Source: Frigoribacterium sp. Leaf8
GTDB lineage: Bacteria; Actinomycetota; Actinomycetes; Actinomycetales; Microbacteriaceae
Assembly: GCF_001421165.1 (NCBI RefSeq)
Contig: NZ_LMKB01000001.1
Span: 708,009 to 772,008 of the forward strand
DNA: 64,000 nucleotides
Reading direction: 5' to 3'
Numbering within the stretch: position 1 is the first letter of the stretch; each line of letters begins with the position of its first letter. The position numbers and the translations under genes are program-made. The notes beneath the pieces are model-generated. The model was given only the letters and a program-made list of their open reading frames with translations, was not told where the DNA came from and did not search any database. Shown here piece by piece: positions 50,419-59,220 of the stretch.

Positions 50419-51873
50419 CTAGCGGGCCGAGGCGGTCTCGCCGACGCGCGTGCCGTCGGCGTCCGTCGGAGCATCGGCGGAGCCGTCGCCGGCACCGCCG
50501 TCGCGGCCACCGGCCCGGCGGGCACGGGCCCGCACGAACAGGCTCGACGCGTAGACCAGCACGAGCGAGGCGAGGATCGCGACGATGACGGCGATCTGAC
50601 CGCCGGCCAGGCTGATCTGGCCGAACAGGATGCCGACGACGCCGTAGTCCGAGTCGGAGAACGTCGAGTTCGACAGTCCGATGTCGCCGAGCACCGGCAG
50701 CAGGAACAGCGGCAGGAACGTGATCGCGAGACCGTTGGCGAAGGCACCGAGCACGGCACCGCGTCGACCGCCCGCGGCGTTGCCGATGACGCCCGAGGCG
50801 GCTCCGGTCATGAAGTGCGCGACGACGCCGGGGATCACGATGGCGGTGCCGGCGAAGATCATCACCGACATGCCGACGATGCCGCCGACGAAGCTCGCGA
50901 GGAACCCGATCAGCACGGCGTTCGGGGCGAACGTGAACGTGATCGGGACGTCGAGTGCGGGGATCGCGTTCTTGACCAGGCGCTCGCTGATGCCCTTGAA
51001 CGCGGGCACGATCTCGGCCAGCACGACGCGCACGCCGGCGAGGATCACGAAGACGCCCGCCGAGAAGGTCGCGGCCTGCATGACGACGTAGACGATGTAG
51101 TTCTGGCCGTCGCTCAGCTCGGTCTCGACGAAGGCCGACCCGGCGAACAGGGCGACGATCACGTAGATCACGGCCATCGACAGGGCCACGATCACCGTGG
51201 TGTCGCGCAGGAACCCGAGCCCCTTCGGGAACGTGATGTCTTCCGTGGACTTCGACCGGGTGCCCTTGCCGCGGGTCAGCGTCGCGACCAGGCCGCTTAG
51301 GGCGACGCCGGCACCGCCGGTGTGGCCGAGGGCGACGTCGTTCGAGCCGGTGACCTTGCGCATGAAGGGCTGCACGATCGCCGGCGACAGCGTCGTGACG
51401 AGACCCTGCAGCAGAGCACCCCAGAGCACGACGCCCCAGACCGGGAACCCGGCGACGCCGAGGATCACGGCGATCATCGCCGCCATGTAGAAGGCGACGT
51501 GGCCCGAGAGGTAGATGTACTTGAAGTGCGTCGTCGCGGCCAGCAGCACGTTGACGATGAACCCGAAGAAGAAGATCAGCGCGGCGGCCGAGCCGTAGTC
51601 GAGCAGCACCTGGCCGACGATGGCCTCGTTGTTCGGCACGACGCCCTGGACGTTGAAGGCCTCTTGGAACATGGCGCCGAACGGGTCGAGCGAGGCGACG
51701 ACCACGCCGGCTCCGGCGGCCAGCACGAGGAACCCGACGAGGGTGCGCACGGTGCCCTTGAGCACGTCGCTGAACGCCTTGCGCTGCAGCAGCAGCCCGA
51801 CGAGCGAGATCAGCGCGACGATGATCGCGGGCTGGCGGAAGACGTCCAGCAGGACGGAGAGCACGCCCTCCAT
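50419..51873 (-). CDS. ulaA: PTS ascorbate-type transporter, EIIC component
   Basis: A 484-residue integral membrane protein of the UlaA/SgaT family. It has about eleven helices, with GHVAFYMAAMIAVILGVAGFPVWGV and VAHFMTGAASGVIGNAAGGRRGAVLGAFANG as recognisable regions. The C terminus is Asp/Gly-rich. It forms the membrane channel of a phosphotransferase system with the EIIB and EIIA genes just upstream (1-bp and 4-bp overlaps). The family transports L-ascorbate and, in some cases, other sugars or polyols; with a linked transketolase the substrate may be a pentose or tetrose derivative. Confidence 0.85.
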   Translation of the reverse strand: MEGVLSVLLDVFRQPAIIVALISLVGLLLQRKAFSDVLKGTVRTLVGFLVLAAGAGVVVASLDPFGAMFQEAFNVQGVVPNNEAIVGQVLLDYGSAAALIFFFGFIVNVLLAATTHFKYIYLSGHVAFYMAAMIAVILGVAGFPVWGVVLWGALLQGLVTTLSPAIVQPFMRKVTGSNDVALGHTGGAGVALSGLVATLTRGKGTRSKSTEDITFPKGLGFLRDTTVIVALSMAVIYVIVALFAGSAFVETELSDGQNYIVYVVMQAATFSAGVFVILAGVRVVLAEIVPAFKGISERLVKNAIPALDVPITFTFAPNAVLIGFLASFVGGIVGMSVMIFAGTAIVIPGVVAHFMTGAASGVIGNAAGGRRGAVLGAFANGLAITFLPLFLLPVLGDIGLSNSTFSDSDYGVVGILFGQISLAGGQIAVIVAILASLVLVYASSLFVRARARRAGGRDGGAGDGSADAPTDADGTRVGETASAR

Positions 51874-52175
51874 CAGTTGGCCCCGGCGTCGGGCACGGTC
51901 ACGCCCTTGCGCACGGCGGTCTCGCGCACCTTGGTGCGCAGCTCGGCCAGGTCGATGATGCTGTCGAGCACCACGACGTCGCCGAGGCCGCCGACGGAGT
52001 CGGCCAGGTCGGCGCCGACGAAGATCACGTCGGCGGCACCCGGGCCGACCGAGCCGAGGTCGGCGTGGTCGACGTCGACCCCGGTGATGCCCTGCTCTTT
52101 GAGGACCTTCTCGATGTTCATGTGGACCATGAAGCTCGAACCGAGGCCCGAGCTGCAGACGGCGAGGAATTTCAT
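51873..52175 (-). CDS. ulaB: PTS ascorbate-type EIIB component
   Basis: A 100-residue PTS_IIB domain that begins MKFLAVCSSGLGSSFM; Cys7 is the phosphorylated residue. A parallel alpha/beta fold follows, with DVIFVGADLAD. It passes phosphate from EIIA His to the incoming sugar. It is placed between EIIA and EIIC with overlapping stops and starts. Confidence 0.9.
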   Translation of the reverse strand: MKFLAVCSSGLGSSFMVHMNIEKVLKEQGITGVDVDHADLGSVGPGAADVIFVGADLADSVGGLGDVVVLDSIIDLAELRTKVRETAVRKGVTVPDAGAN

Positions 52176-52627
52176 GCGTTCTGTCCGATCTTGGTGAGGA
52201 CCGCCAGGGTGTCGGCGGGGGTGGAGGAGGCGAGCAGCTCGGCGCGGAGCGTCTCGTCGGAGAGCAGGGTGGCGAGGGCCATCATCGTGTCGAGGTGGCT
52301 CTGGGGGTCGGTCGCGGCGAGGCAGAAGAAGAGGTCGATCGGGTGCGCCGCGTCGTCGTTCAGCAGCACGGTCTCGCCGACGCGCAGGCTCGAGAGCCCG
52401 GTGCGCTCGACGCCGTTCTCGGGCCGGCTGTGCGCGAGGGCGATGCCGAAGCCCAGGTCGATGTAGGTGCCGCCCGCGGCGATCGAGTCGGTCATGGCCG
52501 CGACGTAGTGGCTGCTGATGGCGCCGCTGTCGAGCAGGGGCTGCGCGACGCGTTCGACGGCGTCGCGCCAGCCGTCGACGCGGTCGGCGAAGAGGATGGT
52601 CTCGGGGGTGAGGAGGTCGGTCAGCAC
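52172..52627 (-). CDS. ulaC: PTS EIIA component (mannitol/fructose/ascorbate type)
   Basis: A 151-residue PTS_EIIA_2 domain. The phosphorylated His66 lies in GFGIALAHSRPENGV, and the family's HPIDLFFCLAA and DTMMALATLLSD segments follow. It receives phosphate from HPr. It is the first gene of the PTS operon, 114 bp downstream of the UTRA regulator gene on the same strand. That gap includes one GGAGGCGCGG motif (about 52705). Confidence 0.88.
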   Translation of the reverse strand: MLTDLLTPETILFADRVDGWRDAVERVAQPLLDSGAISSHYVAAMTDSIAAGGTYIDLGFGIALAHSRPENGVERTGLSSLRVGETVLLNDDAAHPIDLFFCLAATDPQSHLDTMMALATLLSDETLRAELLASSTPADTLAVLTKIGQNA

Positions 52628-52740
52628 TGTCGTTCCTGGTGGGGGTCGGTGACGTCGGCGTCGGGACGGGCGTCGGTGGTCGTGGGGGTCGGGAGGGGGT
52701 TCAGGAGGCGCGGCTCGGCGGACGAGGCGCGCCCGGTCGG

Positions 52741-53472
52741 TCAGCCGTGCAGGCCGAAGAAGATCTCGCTGTTCTGCGGGGTGAAGTGGCTGGTCCCGTA
52801 CGCGACGGCCCGCTCGTCGCCGTCGAACACGGTCGACGCGATCTTCAGCAGGGTCGTCCCGAGGGGGACGTCGAGCTCATCGGCGTGGAGGGTGCTGGCC
52901 CCGTCGAGCGAGACGAGCAGGTCCTGTCGGGCGAGCGTGACGCCGTGCTCGCGGTCGAGGTGCCCGTAGAGCGAGCCGTCGGTGAAGTCGACGGTCGCCG
53001 TCTCGGGGAAGAGCGCGTACGGCAACCAGGTCACGACGAGGTGGTGCAGCGAGCCGTTGACGAAGCGCAGGCGGGTCAGCTCGACGACCTCGTCGGCCGA
53101 GTTGATGTCGAGGTGGCTCGCCACCGTCTCGCCGGCCCGGACGACCTTCTGGTCGAGCACGCGGGTGCTGACCGCGAAGCCCTCGCCCGTCTGCTGCGCG
53201 TGGAAGCCCTTGACCTCGTCGGCGAAGCGCTCGCGGTAGTGCAGGCGGTACTGCGGCTCGGTGACGAAGGTGCCCCGGCCGTGCTCGCGCACCAGGTGGC
53301 CGTCCGCGATGAGGCCGTCGACCGCGTGCCGCAGCGTGATGCGGCTGACGCCGTACTCGTCGCAGAGGACGGGCTCGGCGGGCAGCTGCGACCCGGGCTC
53401 GAGCTTCTGGATGCGGGACAGCAGGTGCTCGCGCACGGCCACGTACTTGCTCGTGCCGCTCGTGGTGCTCAT
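52741..53472 (-). CDS. GntR/HutC-type (UTRA) regulator of the PTS-transketolase locus
   Basis: A 243-residue protein: winged helix at residues 8-75 (LPAEPVLCDEYGVSRITLRHAVDGLIADGHLVREHGRGTFV) and a UTRA domain at 95-235. It lies between the PTS operon (same strand) and the divergent transketolase gene. Two palindromes at 53548-53565 and 53618-53637 in the divergent gap are its probable sites. Effector likely a phosphorylated sugar from the same pathway. Confidence 0.85.
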   Translation of the reverse strand: MSTTSGTSKYVAVREHLLSRIQKLEPGSQLPAEPVLCDEYGVSRITLRHAVDGLIADGHLVREHGRGTFVTEPQYRLHYRERFADEVKGFHAQQTGEGFAVSTRVLDQKVVRAGETVASHLDINSADEVVELTRLRFVNGSLHHLVVTWLPYALFPETATVDFTDGSLYGHLDREHGVTLARQDLLVSLDGASTLHADELDVPLGTTLLKIASTVFDGDERAVAYGTSHFTPQNSEIFFGLHG

Positions 53473-53547
53473 CTGGTGCCTCCGCGCCGTTGCTGAAGTG
53501 GGTGGTGCCCGCCCGACGACGCCAGGTCGTCGAGTCGTCAGGTCGTC

Positions 53548-53637
53548 AAGTCGTCATGATGACTTCGACGAGGGTACGTCTCGCCGACCACCGGTGCAAG
53601 TCGACAGTCGTCTTGATTCATCATGACGTCCTGATGA
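53548..53637. promoter_or_regulatory. Two palindromic operator candidates in the regulator/transketolase gap
   Basis: AAGTCGTCATGATGACTT (53548-53565) and TCATCATGACGTCCTGATGA (53618-53637) are near-perfect palindromes; the second reads TCATCA-n-GACGTC-n-TGATGA. They share TCATGA/TGATGA half-sites and sit on either side of the divergent promoters. A run of GTCGTCA copies precedes the first (53528-53550). Confidence 0.6.
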
Positions 53638-53694
53638 CCGACGCTACGGTCGTCGGAGACCCAGCCCGCCCCTCCCCGAACCGGAGCCCCCCAC

Positions 53695-55860
53695 GTGACC
53701 CATGCTCTCAATCAGGCCACTCTCGACGCCGCCGCCGTCACCACCGCCCGCCTGCTCGCCCTCGACGCCGTCGAGCGCGCCGGGTCCGGCCACCCGGGGA
53801 CGGCGGCCGCGCTGGCCCCCGTCGCGCACCTCCTCTTCCAGAAGCACCTGCGGCACGACCCGCAGGCACCCGACTGGGCCGGCCGCGACCGGTTCGTGCT
53901 GAGCTGCGGGCACGCGAGCGTCCTGCTCTACACGCAGCTGTTCCTCACCGGCTACGACGTGTCGCTCGACGACCTCAAGGCGTTCCGGTCGTTCGGGTCG
54001 CGCACCCCCGGCCACCCCGAGCTCGGCCACACCCCCGGCGTCGAGACCACGACCGGGCCGCTCGGGCAGGGCCTCGCCACAGCCGTCGGCATGGCGATGG
54101 CGATGCTGCACGAGCGTGCCGTCAACGACCCCGACGCCGCCCCGGGCGAGTCCGTCTTCGACCGCCGCGTTTTCGTGCTCGCGTCCGACGGCGACCTGCA
54201 GGAGGGCCTCTCGTACGAGGCCGGTGCGCTCGCCGGACGTCACCGCCTCGGCAACCTGACGGTGGTCTACGACGACAACGACATCCAGATCGAGGGCGAC
54301 ACGAGCCTCACCTCGAGCGAGAACGTCGGCGCCCGGTTCGCCGCGCAGGGCTGGCGCGTCGACCACGTCGGACTCGCCCCGGACGGCGACGTCGACGTCG
54401 AGGCCCTCGACGAGGTGCTCTCGACGACCGACCGCCGGGGCGACCGCCCGCACCTCGTCGTGCTGAAGTCGCAGATCGCCTGGCCCGCCCCGAACGCCCG
54501 CAACACCTCGGGCTCGCACGGCGCCCCGCTCGGTGCCGCCGAGGTCGCCGCGACCCGGGTCGAGCTCGGCGTCGACTCCGAGCCCTTCACCGTGGACGAC
54601 GCCGTGCTCGCCCACACCCGGTCCGTGCTCGAGCGGGGCCGGGCCGCCCGCGAGGCCTGGCAGGTCGCCGCCCACGCCTGGGAGGCTGCCCACCCCGCGG
54701 CCGCCGCCGAGCTGCACCGCTCGCGGTCGCGCACCCTGCCCGCGGACCTCGGGTCGCGCCTCCCCGTCTTCTCTCCCGGCGACACGCTCGCCACCCGCGA
54801 CGCGTCGGGCACGGTCATCCAGGCGCTCGCCGAGGCGCTGCCCGAGCTGTGGGGCGGTTCGGCCGACCTCGCCGAGCCCAACCGCACGGCGATCGCAGGA
54901 GGCGCGTCGTACCTCCCCGAGGAGGCCCCCGGCACCGGCCGCGCCGGTCGCAACGTCCACTGGGGCGTGCGCGAGGGGGCGATGGCCTCGGCCATGAACG
55001 GCATCGCGCTGATCGAGGGCTCGCGGTTCTTCGCCGGCACGTTCCTCGTGTTCAGCGACTACCAGCGCCCGGCGATCCGGCTGGCGGCGCTGATGCAGCT
55101 GCCGGTCACCTACCTCTGGTCGCACGACTCGGTCGCCCTCGGCGCCGACGGGCCGACCCACCAGCCGATCGAGCACCTGGCGAGCCTGCGCGCGATGCCC
55201 GGGTTCTCGGTCGTGCGTCCGGCCGACGGTGCCGAGACCGCCGCCGCCTGGCTGGCGATCCTCGAGAAGGACGGTCCGGCTGGTCTGGTCCTGGCCCGAC
55301 AGCCGCTGCCGGTCGCGGCGACGCCCGCCGACGTGGTGCGTGCGGGTGTGCGCCGCGGGGCCTACGTGGTGCAGGACGGCGGTGCTGCGGCCGCGGCTGC
55401 GGCTGCGGGCGCCGACACGACCGACGCCGGTGCGCCCGACGCCGGCGCGCCCGATGCCGACGCGGCCGATGCCGGCGCGCCCGACGTGGTCGTCGTCGCC
55501 ACGGGCAGCGAGGTCGCCCTCGTGCTGGAGGCCGTCGCGCAGATCGACGACCTCGCCGTGCGCGTCGTGTCGATGCCCTGCCGCGAATGGTTCGACGCCG
55601 AGCCCGCCGAGTACCGCGAGCAGGTGCTGCCCCGCGCGGTGACGGCCCGGGTCGTGGTCGAGGCGGCCGCGAGCTTCGGCTGGGAGGGCGTCGCCGGCCC
55701 CGACGGCGTGGTCGTCGGCATCGACGAGTTCGGCCTGTCGGCCCCCGCGGCCGACGCGCTGCGCGAGCGCGGCATGACGACCGACCGCGTCGTCGCCGCC
55801 GTTCGCGGGGCTGCCGCCCGGGCCGCGGCCGCCCGGGCGGCGACCTCCGGCGCTTCCTGA
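53695..55860 (+). CDS. tkt: Transketolase
   Basis: A 721-residue ThDP enzyme that moves two-carbon units between ketose and aldose phosphates. Visible are [40 protein letters not shown] and the ThDP motif [16 protein letters not shown] ending in [30 protein letters not shown] and the central [16 protein letters not shown] also appear. An Ala/Gly/Asp-rich insert (about residues 560-595) interrupts the C-terminal domain. Placement opposite a sugar PTS suggests a pathway-specific copy rather than the housekeeping enzyme. GTG 53695 is the start. Confidence 0.9.
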   Translation: MTHALNQATLDAAAVTTARLLALDAVERAGSGHPGTAAALAPVAHLLFQKHLRHDPQAPDWAGRDRFVLSCGHASVLLYTQLFLTGYDVSLDDLKAFRSFGSRTPGHPELGHTPGVETTTGPLGQGLATAVGMAMAMLHERAVNDPDAAPGESVFDRRVFVLASDGDLQEGLSYEAGALAGRHRLGNLTVVYDDNDIQIEGDTSLTSSENVGARFAAQGWRVDHVGLAPDGDVDVEALDEVLSTTDRRGDRPHLVVLKSQIAWPAPNARNTSGSHGAPLGAAEVAATRVELGVDSEPFTVDDAVLAHTRSVLERGRAAREAWQVAAHAWEAAHPAAAAELHRSRSRTLPADLGSRLPVFSPGDTLATRDASGTVIQALAEALPELWGGSADLAEPNRTAIAGGASYLPEEAPGTGRAGRNVHWGVREGAMASAMNGIALIEGSRFFAGTFLVFSDYQRPAIRLAALMQLPVTYLWSHDSVALGADGPTHQPIEHLASLRAMPGFSVVRPADGAETAAAWLAILEKDGPAGLVLARQPLPVAATPADVVRAGVRRGAYVVQDGGAAAAAAAAGADTTDAGAPDAGAPDADAADAGAPDVVVVATGSEVALVLEAVAQIDDLAVRVVSMPCREWFDAEPAEYREQVLPRAVTARVVVEAAASFGWEGVAGPDGVVVGIDEFGLSAPAADALRERGMTTDRVVAAVRGAAARAAAARAATSGAS

Positions 55861-55884
55861 CCCGCGCCTCCTCGTCCTGGCCCG

Positions 55885-55940
55885 CGAGTGGGCAGAAGGT
55901 GCTGCTCGGCTCGCGCTGAAGAGCATCTTCTGCCCACTCG
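55885..55940. terminator. Bidirectional hairpin between convergent genes
   Basis: 19-bp arms (CGAGTGGGCAGAAGGTGCT and its complement, one mismatch) around 18 bases, between the transketolase stop and the end of the lipoprotein gene. A CCGCGCCTCC motif precedes it at 55861. Confidence 0.75.
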
Positions 55941-55984
55941 GCGGGGCGGCAGGGGTCGCTGCCGGGCCCGAGCCCGGGACCGGC

Positions 55985-57142
55985 CTACGGCTGGCTGGGC
56001 GAGGTGACCGTCACGGCTCCGCTGGCGATCTGGTCGCGCAGGGCGTCGAGCTCGTCCGACAGCTCGGGGCTGACCGACGACGCCAGGTCGTGGAACGGCG
56101 CGAGGCCGACGCCGCCGTTGTCGAGCGTGCCGACGTAGGGCTCGTTGGTGAACGAGTCGTCGGTCGACGAGACGGCGATCTGCTGGACGGCCTTCTCGGT
56201 GTCCTTGATGACGCTGGTCAGCACGATCGGCCGGTACTCGGCGGGCAGCGTGTCGTAGCCGTCGTTGTCGACCCAGATCACGTCGACGCCGCCCGTGGCG
56301 AGCGCGGCCGACGCCGCCCCCTCGCCGACCTGCCCAGCCACCGGCATGATCACGTCGGCACCCTGGTCGATCAGCGCCTGGGCGAGCTGCTTGCCCTTGT
56401 TGACGTCCTCGAAGTCGCCGGTGAACGAGCCGTCCTGCGCCTCCTTCGACCAGCCGAGCAGCTGCACGCTCGTGCCGTGCGCGGCGTTGTAGGCGTCGAC
56501 GCCGTCCGCGAAGCCGTCCATGAACAGGGTGACCGGGGGCTGGTTGCCGCCGCCGAAGGTCGCCACCTTGCCCGTCTTGCTCACGCCCGCCGCGAGGTAG
56601 CCGGCGAGGTACGAGGCCTGCGCGGTGTCGAACAGGATCGGCTTGACGTTGGGGGCCTCGACGGTCTCGTCGACGATGGCGAAGTCGATGTCGGGGTTGG
56701 CCGCCGCCTGCTCCTCGGTGGCGGGGGCGAGCTCGTAGCCGACCGTCAGCACGAAGCCGCAGCCCGAGTCGACGGCCTGCGCGACGTTCGGGGCCAGGTC
56801 GTTCTCGGTCGTCGAGACGAGCACGCGGGCCTGGATGCCGTCCTCCTTCTCGGCCTTCTGCAGGCCGGCCCAGCTCGACTGGTTGAACGAGCGGTCGTCG
56901 AGCCCGCCCGAGTTCGTCACCATCCGGGCGCAGTCCTCGCCCGCGGCGGAGGTGCTGCCGCCTCCCTCGGCGGGAGCGCTGGCACAGCCGGCGAGCAGGG
57001 CGAGACCGGCGAGGCCCCCGGCGACCCCGAGGAGGCGCGGGTGACGGAGGCGGGACGACGGGCGGTCCCCGAGGCGGGCGGGTGCGGGGTGTGCGGCCGG
57101 GCGTGCGGACGGGCGTGCGGACGTGGCGGGGCGGACGGACAT
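55985..57142 (-). CDS. BMP/PnrA-family substrate-binding lipoprotein
   Basis: 385 residues. A long Arg/Ala/Pro-rich N region precedes a lipoprotein signal with lipobox LLAGC (Cys near residue 53). The binding domain begins ARMVTNSGGLDDRSFNQSSW, the BMP (Med/TmpC/PnrA) signature, followed by VLTVGYELA, VATFGGGNQPPVTLFMDGF and VIMPVAGQVGEGA. Relatives bind nucleosides for an ABC importer. No permease or ATPase gene lies on either side, so it is an orphan here. ATG 57142 has GGAGGT upstream. Confidence 0.85.
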   Translation of the reverse strand: MSVRPATSARPSARPAAHPAPARLGDRPSSRLRHPRLLGVAGGLAGLALLAGCASAPAEGGGSTSAAGEDCARMVTNSGGLDDRSFNQSSWAGLQKAEKEDGIQARVLVSTTENDLAPNVAQAVDSGCGFVLTVGYELAPATEEQAAANPDIDFAIVDETVEAPNVKPILFDTAQASYLAGYLAAGVSKTGKVATFGGGNQPPVTLFMDGFADGVDAYNAAHGTSVQLLGWSKEAQDGSFTGDFEDVNKGKQLAQALIDQGADVIMPVAGQVGEGAASAALATGGVDVIWVDNDGYDTLPAEYRPIVLTSVIKDTEKAVQQIAVSSTDDSFTNEPYVGTLDNGGVGLAPFHDLASSVSPELSDELDALRDQIASGAVTVTSPSQP

Positions 57143-57348
57143 GAGGCGGGACCTCCGGGAAGGGGTGTGCTGTGGGGGTGCCGGCGGTGCGGGCCGGACG
57201 GGTGGACATAGTCAACTGCCTGCGGGGCTCCGTGCCAAGCGTGTGACGGGGGGCGGACTCCGTCGCCGGCAGGCACCGCGCCTCCTGCGCTCGCCGCGCC
57301 TCTTGTGCTCGCCGCGCCCGGCCGACACCGCGCCTCCTGCCTTCCACG

Positions 57349-57402
57349 CCACGAGATGGCCACAGCGCCAGGACTGGTCGTGGCGCCGTGACCACATCGT
57401 GG
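57349..57402. repeat. Hairpin element D
   Basis: 22-bp arms (CCACGAGATGGCCACAGCGCCA against its partner, 18 of 22 paired) and the loop GGACTGGTCG. The segment 57369-57407 is related to 40630-40669. It lies in a 493-bp gap (57143-57635) that otherwise holds three CGCGCCTC motif copies, element B and GGCGGGCTGGC repeats; no gene is seen apart from the promoter of 57636. Confidence 0.75.
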
Positions 57403-57438
57403 CGGGTTGGCGGGCTGCACCAGACCTCCCTGCTCTCG

Positions 57439-57498
57439 CCGCCACGAAGTGAACATGCCGACACTTTTTCTCGTGGCGGAGTGTTCAGTTCGTGGCGG
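57439..57498. repeat. Hairpin element B (A-tract loop family)
   Basis: 17-bp outer arms (CCGCCACGAAGTGAACA, one mismatch) enclose CTTTTTCTCGTGGCGG, the counterpart of the A-tract loop in elements A and C. GGCTGGCGGGC-type repeats follow at about 57500-57545. Confidence 0.8.
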
Positions 57499-57635
57499 GC
57501 TGGCGGCGACGGCTGGCGGGCTGGCGGGCCGGCGGGCTGCGGCGGTGGTGGTGGGCGAGACGGCGGGTCGGGCGCAACGGGTGTTTGCTCGGGACAACAC
57601 GAATCCACGGCCCGGACCAGCACTGGAGGCACGTC

Positions 57636-58511
57636 ATGCGAGAACTCGGAATCGTCAGGACCCTGACCGCCCTCGAGAACGCCGAGCGGCTGGACCCGCT
57701 CGTCGACCGCGTCGCCGGCGTCGTCGACCGGGTCCTCGCGCCGCGCAGCCTGCGCGACGTGCTGCACGGCGTCCCCGCCGGCCACCCGTTGCACCCCGTG
57801 ATGGTGCTCGTCCCGACCGGCGCCTGGATCAGCGCGGCCGTGCTCGACCTGCTGCCCGGCCAGGACCGGGCCGCCCGGACCCTCGTCGGCGTGGGCGTGC
57901 TGGCCGTGGCGCCGTCCGCGCTCGCCGGCTTCGCCGACTGGGCCGCGACGCACGAGCAGCAGAAGCGCGTCGGCCTCGTCCACTCGGCGGCCAACCTCGT
58001 CGCGACGGCCCTGTACGGGGCCTCGTACCTGCAGCGCGTGCGAGGACGGTCGCTCAGCGCCAAGCTGCTCGGCTTCGCGGGGCTCGGTGCCGTCTCGGCC
58101 GGCGGCTTCATCGGCGGACACCTCGCCTATCGTCAGGCCGTCGGCGCGAACCACGCCGAGGACGTCCCGCACCTGGTCGCGCCCGGCTGGCACGAGATCG
58201 CCCGGGTCGACGAGCTGCCCGACCGCGAACTCACCGCCCTCGAGGTGTCGGGCCAGCCCGTGGTGGCGTATCGCCACGGCGACCGCGTCGAGGTGCTGTC
58301 GGACACCTGCAGCCACCTGTCGGCGTCCCTCGCCGACGGCCGCGTCGGCACGGTACGCGGCGAGGCCTGCGTCACCTGCCCGTGGCACGACAGCGTCTTC
58401 TCGCTCGCGACGGGCGAAGTCGTCCACGGGCCGGCGACCTCGCCCCAGCCGCGCTTCGAGACCCGCGTCGTCGACGGCACGCTGGAGGTGCGGCTGCCGA
58501 ACGCCGGCTGA
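57636..58511 (+). CDS. DUF2231 membrane domain fused to a Rieske [2Fe-2S] domain
   Basis: 291 residues. Residues 20-170 form a DUF2231-type four-helix membrane domain (GVPAGHPLHPVMVLVPTGAW and AAVLDLLPGQD). Residues 180-290 form a Rieske ferredoxin domain. Its cluster ligands are Cys225 and His227 in CSHL and Cys248 and His251 in CPWHDS. The soluble cluster domain faces the cytoplasm if the helix count is even; an electron-transfer role at the membrane is likely, the partner is unknown. ATG 57636 follows TGGAGG at 57624-57629. Confidence 0.85.
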   Translation: MRELGIVRTLTALENAERLDPLVDRVAGVVDRVLAPRSLRDVLHGVPAGHPLHPVMVLVPTGAWISAAVLDLLPGQDRAARTLVGVGVLAVAPSALAGFADWAATHEQQKRVGLVHSAANLVATALYGASYLQRVRGRSLSAKLLGFAGLGAVSAGGFIGGHLAYRQAVGANHAEDVPHLVAPGWHEIARVDELPDRELTALEVSGQPVVAYRHGDRVEVLSDTCSHLSASLADGRVGTVRGEACVTCPWHDSVFSLATGEVVHGPATSPQPRFETRVVDGTLEVRLPNAG

Positions 58512-58570
58512 GCCCAGCCGTCCGTCGCTCGCCGCGCCTCCCTGCCCTCGCCGCCACGAAGTGGACATCA

Positions 58571-58628
58571 CGCCACGAAGTAAACAAGCCGCCATCTTTT
58601 TGCGTGGCGGAATGTTTAGTTCGTGGCG
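58571..58628. repeat. Hairpin element C (A-tract loop family)
   Basis: 24-bp arms (CGCCACGAAGTAAACAAGCC onward) with two mismatches and the loop TCTTTTTGCG. A partial extra arm, CCGCCACGAAGTGGACAT, precedes it at 58551-58568. A GGCTGGCGGGCCGGC array follows to about 58675. It lies in the gap 58512-58725, downstream of the Rieske gene. Confidence 0.85.
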
Positions 58629-58725
58629 GGCTGGCGGGCCGGCGGGCTGGCGGGCTGGCGGGCCGGCGGGTGCGGGTGCGGGTGCAGGTGCGGCGGCGTC
58701 CAGGCGGGCGGGGCACACTGTCGGC

Positions 58726-59217
58726 ATGTACCGAGGCCTGCCGACCATCTCGTTGCCCGAACCCGAGCGTCCGCCGTTCGTCGATCGGCTGCGACGGGCG
58801 CTCGACCTGGCCGCCGCCGAGGAGAGCGGGCGCCTGCGGGTCGTCCACTCGTGGGTCGGCGACGAGGTGCCGGGTGGTGCGATCCGTCGTGCTGGCTGGC
58901 AGTCGCGCGTGCTGACGATCACGGGCCCACGGCGGGCGCCGATCGACGTCTGGTTCGACGCGGACGACGGGGACGTCAGCGTGATCGGCGACGTCTCCGT
59001 GCCGGACTGGTCGCTGCACGACGCCGAGGCCGAGTCCGCCTGCCTCGCCGCGTCCGGCCAGCTGCTGCACGACCTCGCGGCCGGTCGCCTGCCCCGCGGT
59101 CGCCGCTCGGACTTCGTCCGGTCGAGCACCGTGCTCGCCCTGATCGGCGCCGGGGCCGTGGTCGGAGCGGTCGTCGTCGACGTGCTGCGCGCCCGGGGTC
59201 GGGGCCGCTCGGTCTGA
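58726..59217 (+). CDS. Tail-anchored protein, unknown function
   Basis: A 163-residue protein with an alpha/beta N-terminal part (residues 1-125, including GWQSRVLTITGPRRAPIDVWFD) and a C-terminal hydrophobic helix (about 133-153) followed by a basic tail. No family is recognised. CACTGT at 58714-58720, shortly before ATG 58726, may be the -10 of a leaderless transcript. Confidence 0.55.
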   Translation: MYRGLPTISLPEPERPPFVDRLRRALDLAAAEESGRLRVVHSWVGDEVPGGAIRRAGWQSRVLTITGPRRAPIDVWFDADDGDVSVIGDVSVPDWSLHDAEAESACLAASGQLLHDLAAGRLPRGRRSDFVRSSTVLALIGAGAVVGAVVVDVLRARGRGRSV

Positions 59218-59220
59218 CGG

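Noticed and set aside
53644-55926. A 760-codon minus-strand frame opposite transketolase
   Set aside because: The transketolase frame has full motifs; the opposite frame has none.
55362-59129. A 1255-codon minus-strand open frame crossing several genes and gaps
   Set aside because: It runs antisense or out of frame to transketolase, the lipoprotein and the Rieske gene and crosses hairpin repeats; its composition is Arg/Pro/Ala noise.
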